Source of the DNA: Blastocatellia bacterium
GTDB taxonomy: Bacteria; Acidobacteriota; Blastocatellia; Chloracidobacteriales; JADJPF01
Length of the DNA stretch: 6,102 nt
Assembly: GCA_023265235.1 (NCBI GenBank)
Contig: JAHFUF010000338.1
Span: 1 to 6,102, forward strand
Direction of reading: 5' to 3'
The position numbers and the translations under genes are program-made. The notes under the pieces are model-generated. The model made no database searches and was not told the DNA's origin. It saw nothing but the letters and a program-made list of their open reading frames with translations. Position 1 is the stretch's first letter, and each line of letters opens with the position of its first letter. Below, piece by piece: positions 4,296-6,102 of the stretch.

Positions 4296-6008
4296 TTACT
4301 TACCTTTTTTTTCTGTTTTAGCCCAAGAATCTTTTAGACCAACTGTACGGTTAAATACAAGCTTTTCTGTTTGAGAATCTAAGTCTAAACAAAAATATCC
4401 TTGTCTTAAAAATTGATAAGGTTTACCTAGTGGAGCATTGGCTAAACTTGGCTCAACTTTACAAGAATTTAGTACTTGTAAAGAATTAGGGTTTAAGTAG
4501 GTTTTGTAATCAACCCCATCTTTTTCATCATTGGGGTTAGCTTTAGTAAAAAGATGTTCATAAAGCCGAACCTCTGCATCCAAAGCATGTTTAGTAGAAA
4601 CCCAATGAAGCGTCCCTTTTACCATACGCTCATCTTTAGACCAACCACCTCTAGTTTCAGGGTCATAAGTGCAGTGAACTTCTAGTATTTCACCACTTTC
4701 ATTTTTTACTACACTAACACAAGTAATATAGTAGGCATGCTTAAGACGTACTTCTTTACCAGGAGAAAGACGGAAAAAACCTTTTGGAGGGGTTTCTAAA
4801 AAATCACTTTGTTCAATATAAATCTCTCGTGAAAATGGTACTTTACGTGTCCCTGCATTTGTATCCCCAGGGTTATTTACTGCCTCTAGTTCTTCTTCTG
4901 TCCCCTCAGGGTAGTTATCAATCACAACCTTTAATGGGTTTAGGACTGCCATTACACGTTCAGCACATAGGTTGAGATTTTCCCTCAAACCATGTTCTAA
5001 AAGCGCAATTTCCACCATACTCTCACGTTTAGCAACACCAATTCGCTCACAAAAAGTCCTAATTGCAGCAGGAGTGTAACCACGTCGTCTTAGACCTGAA
5101 ATAGTAGGCATACGTGGATCATCCCATCCACTAACATAATTTTGTTTAACAAGCTCTAAGAGCTTTCTCTTACTTAATACTGTGTTACTAATATTAAGAC
5201 GAGCAAATTCTATTTGTTGTGGGTGAGCATCAACTCTTAATTCATCCAAAATCCAATCATATAAAGGACGGTGATCTTCAAATTCTAAAGTACAAATTGA
5301 ATGCGTAATTCTTTCTATAGAATCGCTTAAACAATGAGCATAATCATACATAGGATAAATACACCATTTATCCCCAGTACGATGATGAGAGGCTTTCAAA
5401 ATACGGTAAATAACAGGGTCTCTCATATTTAGATTTGGCGAAGTCATATCAATTTTTGCTCGTAGGACATATTTACCTTCTTCAAATTCTCCTGCTTTCA
5501 TTCTCTCAAACAAGTCTAAGTTTTCCTCTACAGAGCGATCACGATAAGGACTATTTTTTCCTGGCTCAGTTAAAGTCCCTCTGTATTCTCTAGTTTCCTG
5601 TGGGCTTAAGCCACAAACATAAGCTTTACTTTCTTTAATCATTTGTACTGCATATTGATAGAGTTTTTGAAAGTAATCTGACGCATAATAAAGATGCTCA
5701 TTCCAGTTAAACCCTAACCATTTAACATCAGTCATTATTGATTCTACATACTCAGTTTCTTCTTTACTTGGGTTAGTATCATCAAACCTTAGGTGACAAA
5801 CCCCTGAATTTTCATTTGCAATACCAAAGTTTAGACAAATAGATTTGGCATGCCCAATATGTAGATATCCGTTTGGTTCTGGGGGAAATCTAGTAGCCAC
5901 ACGTCCTTTATGCTTATTTGAAACTAAATCTTGTGCAACAATTTCTCTAATAAAATCGCTGGCAGAAGTAGTTTCTGTTTCTTTTTCACTTTTATTTGGT
6001 GTTTCCAT
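4296..6008 (-). CDS. glnS: Glutaminyl-tRNA synthetase (GlnRS)
   Basis: The protein has 570 residues, close to the 554 of E. coli GlnRS, with about 10 extra residues at the N-terminus and a short Lys-rich C-terminus. It is a class I synthetase that charges tRNA-Gln directly with glutamine in the cytoplasm, using ATP. The HIGH motif is in PEPNGYLHIGH (43-53) and the KMSKS equivalent is VLSKR (277-281). FDDTNP (75-80), KNSPYRDR (151-158), WCIYPMYDYAHC (215-226) and GWDDPRMPTISGLRRRGY (294-311) match GlnRS rather than GluRS. With an offset of 10 from E. coli numbering, the glutamine-pocket residues D66, Y211, H215 and C229 appear as D76, Y221, H225 and C239. The C-terminal anticodon-binding beta-barrels occupy about 350-565, ending in VFNRTVGLKDSWAK. 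The ATG at 6008 has GAGGAA at 6014-6019. The gene faces the rightward operon, and its own promoter candidate lies upstream. It looks intact and functional. Confidence 0.98.
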   Translation of the reverse strand: METPNKSEKETETTSASDFIREIVAQDLVSNKHKGRVATRFPPEPNGYLHIGHAKSICLNFGIANENSGVCHLRFDDTNPSKEETEYVESIMTDVKWLGFNWNEHLYYASDYFQKLYQYAVQMIKESKAYVCGLSPQETREYRGTLTEPGKNSPYRDRSVEENLDLFERMKAGEFEEGKYVLRAKIDMTSPNLNMRDPVIYRILKASHHRTGDKWCIYPMYDYAHCLSDSIERITHSICTLEFEDHRPLYDWILDELRVDAHPQQIEFARLNISNTVLSKRKLLELVKQNYVSGWDDPRMPTISGLRRRGYTPAAIRTFCERIGVAKRESMVEIALLEHGLRENLNLCAERVMAVLNPLKVVIDNYPEGTEEELEAVNNPGDTNAGTRKVPFSREIYIEQSDFLETPPKGFFRLSPGKEVRLKHAYYITCVSVVKNESGEILEVHCTYDPETRGGWSKDERMVKGTLHWVSTKHALDAEVRLYEHLFTKANPNDEKDGVDYKTYLNPNSLQVLNSCKVEPSLANAPLGKPYQFLRQGYFCLDLDSQTEKLVFNRTVGLKDSWAKTEKKGK

Positions 6009-6047
6009 GCTTTTTCCTCAAATTCAAATTAACCATAACTTAGAGAT

Positions 6048-6077
6048 ATTATTAAGTGATTTAGCAAAAATTTTCAA
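6048..6077 (-). promoter_or_regulatory. Sigma70-like promoter candidate for glnS
   Basis: On the minus strand TTGAAA (6077-6072, five of six matches to the -35 consensus) is followed after 18 nt by AATAAT (6053-6048, five of six matches to TATAAT). The start would fall near 6041, giving a leader of about 33 nt before the ATG. This leaves no room for a T-box or other long leader if this is the main promoter. The AT-rich context lowers certainty. Confidence 0.45.
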
Positions 6078-6102
6078 AGAAAAGCTACGGAAGTAAGCAA
6101 TT

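Noticed and set aside
4784..4975. Plus-strand open frame inside glnS
   Set aside because: It is antisense to conserved GlnRS sequence and has no independent evidence.
4296..6008. Glutamyl-tRNA synthetase (gltX) as an alternative name
   Set aside because: The FDDTNP, KNSPYRDR and YPMYDYAHC blocks, the glutamine-pocket residues and the two-barrel C-terminus match GlnRS.
5845..6096. Plus-strand open frame over the glnS start and upstream region
   Set aside because: Most of it is antisense to the conserved GlnRS N-terminus, including the HIGH region, and the rest covers the glnS leader and promoter candidate.
6009..6102. A T-box or other riboswitch upstream of glnS
   Set aside because: Only 94 bp are visible, the promoter candidate leaves a leader of about 33 nt, and no T-box sequence or specifier structure is seen.

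Overview
The window is an AT-rich bacterial chromosome segment (roughly one third G+C by eye) with five protein genes and no RNA gene, insertion sequence, CRISPR array or phage gene that I can recognise. The host cannot be named from this sequence. The small exported protein and the CrtC/AttH-type protein resemble, from memory, proteins common in Acidobacteriota, so a low-GC member of that phylum (for example Blastocatellia) is a weak guess. A bacterial GlnRS fits this but does not prove it.

Layout. (1) 1-1595, minus strand: a very long pentapeptide-repeat protein cut by the left edge. It has 87 consecutive pentads in unbroken register, followed by a Pro/Val/Glu/Ser-rich tail that runs off the window. 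(2) 1596-1966: a 371-bp gap with a possible promoter for the pentapeptide gene, a cluster of inverted repeats, and an intrinsic terminator for the next gene. (3) 1967-2338, minus strand: a small secreted protein of unknown function. (4) 2339-2575: a divergent intergenic region with A-rich direct repeats and a sigma70-like promoter pointing right. (5) 2576-3739 and 3789-4208, plus strand: a likely two-gene operon of a CrtC/AttH lipocalin-like protein (GTG start) and a 139-residue protein of unknown function. (6) 4209-4295: a hairpin between convergent genes. (7) 4296-6008, minus strand: complete glnS, with its own promoter candidate near the right edge.

The genes do not form an obvious single pathway. 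glnS is housekeeping and stands alone. The CrtC/AttH protein and the 139-residue protein are probably co-transcribed, but nothing nearby (no carotenoid gene) gives a substrate. The secreted protein and the pentapeptide protein lie in the same direction but are separated by a terminator. I find no convincing new defence or mobile system. The most interesting items are the architecture of the pentapeptide protein (87 pentads, with phenylalanines recurring every 20 residues), the structured gap at 1776-1929, the repeated A-rich elements in the divergent promoter region, and the uncharacterised 139-residue partner of the CrtC/AttH protein.
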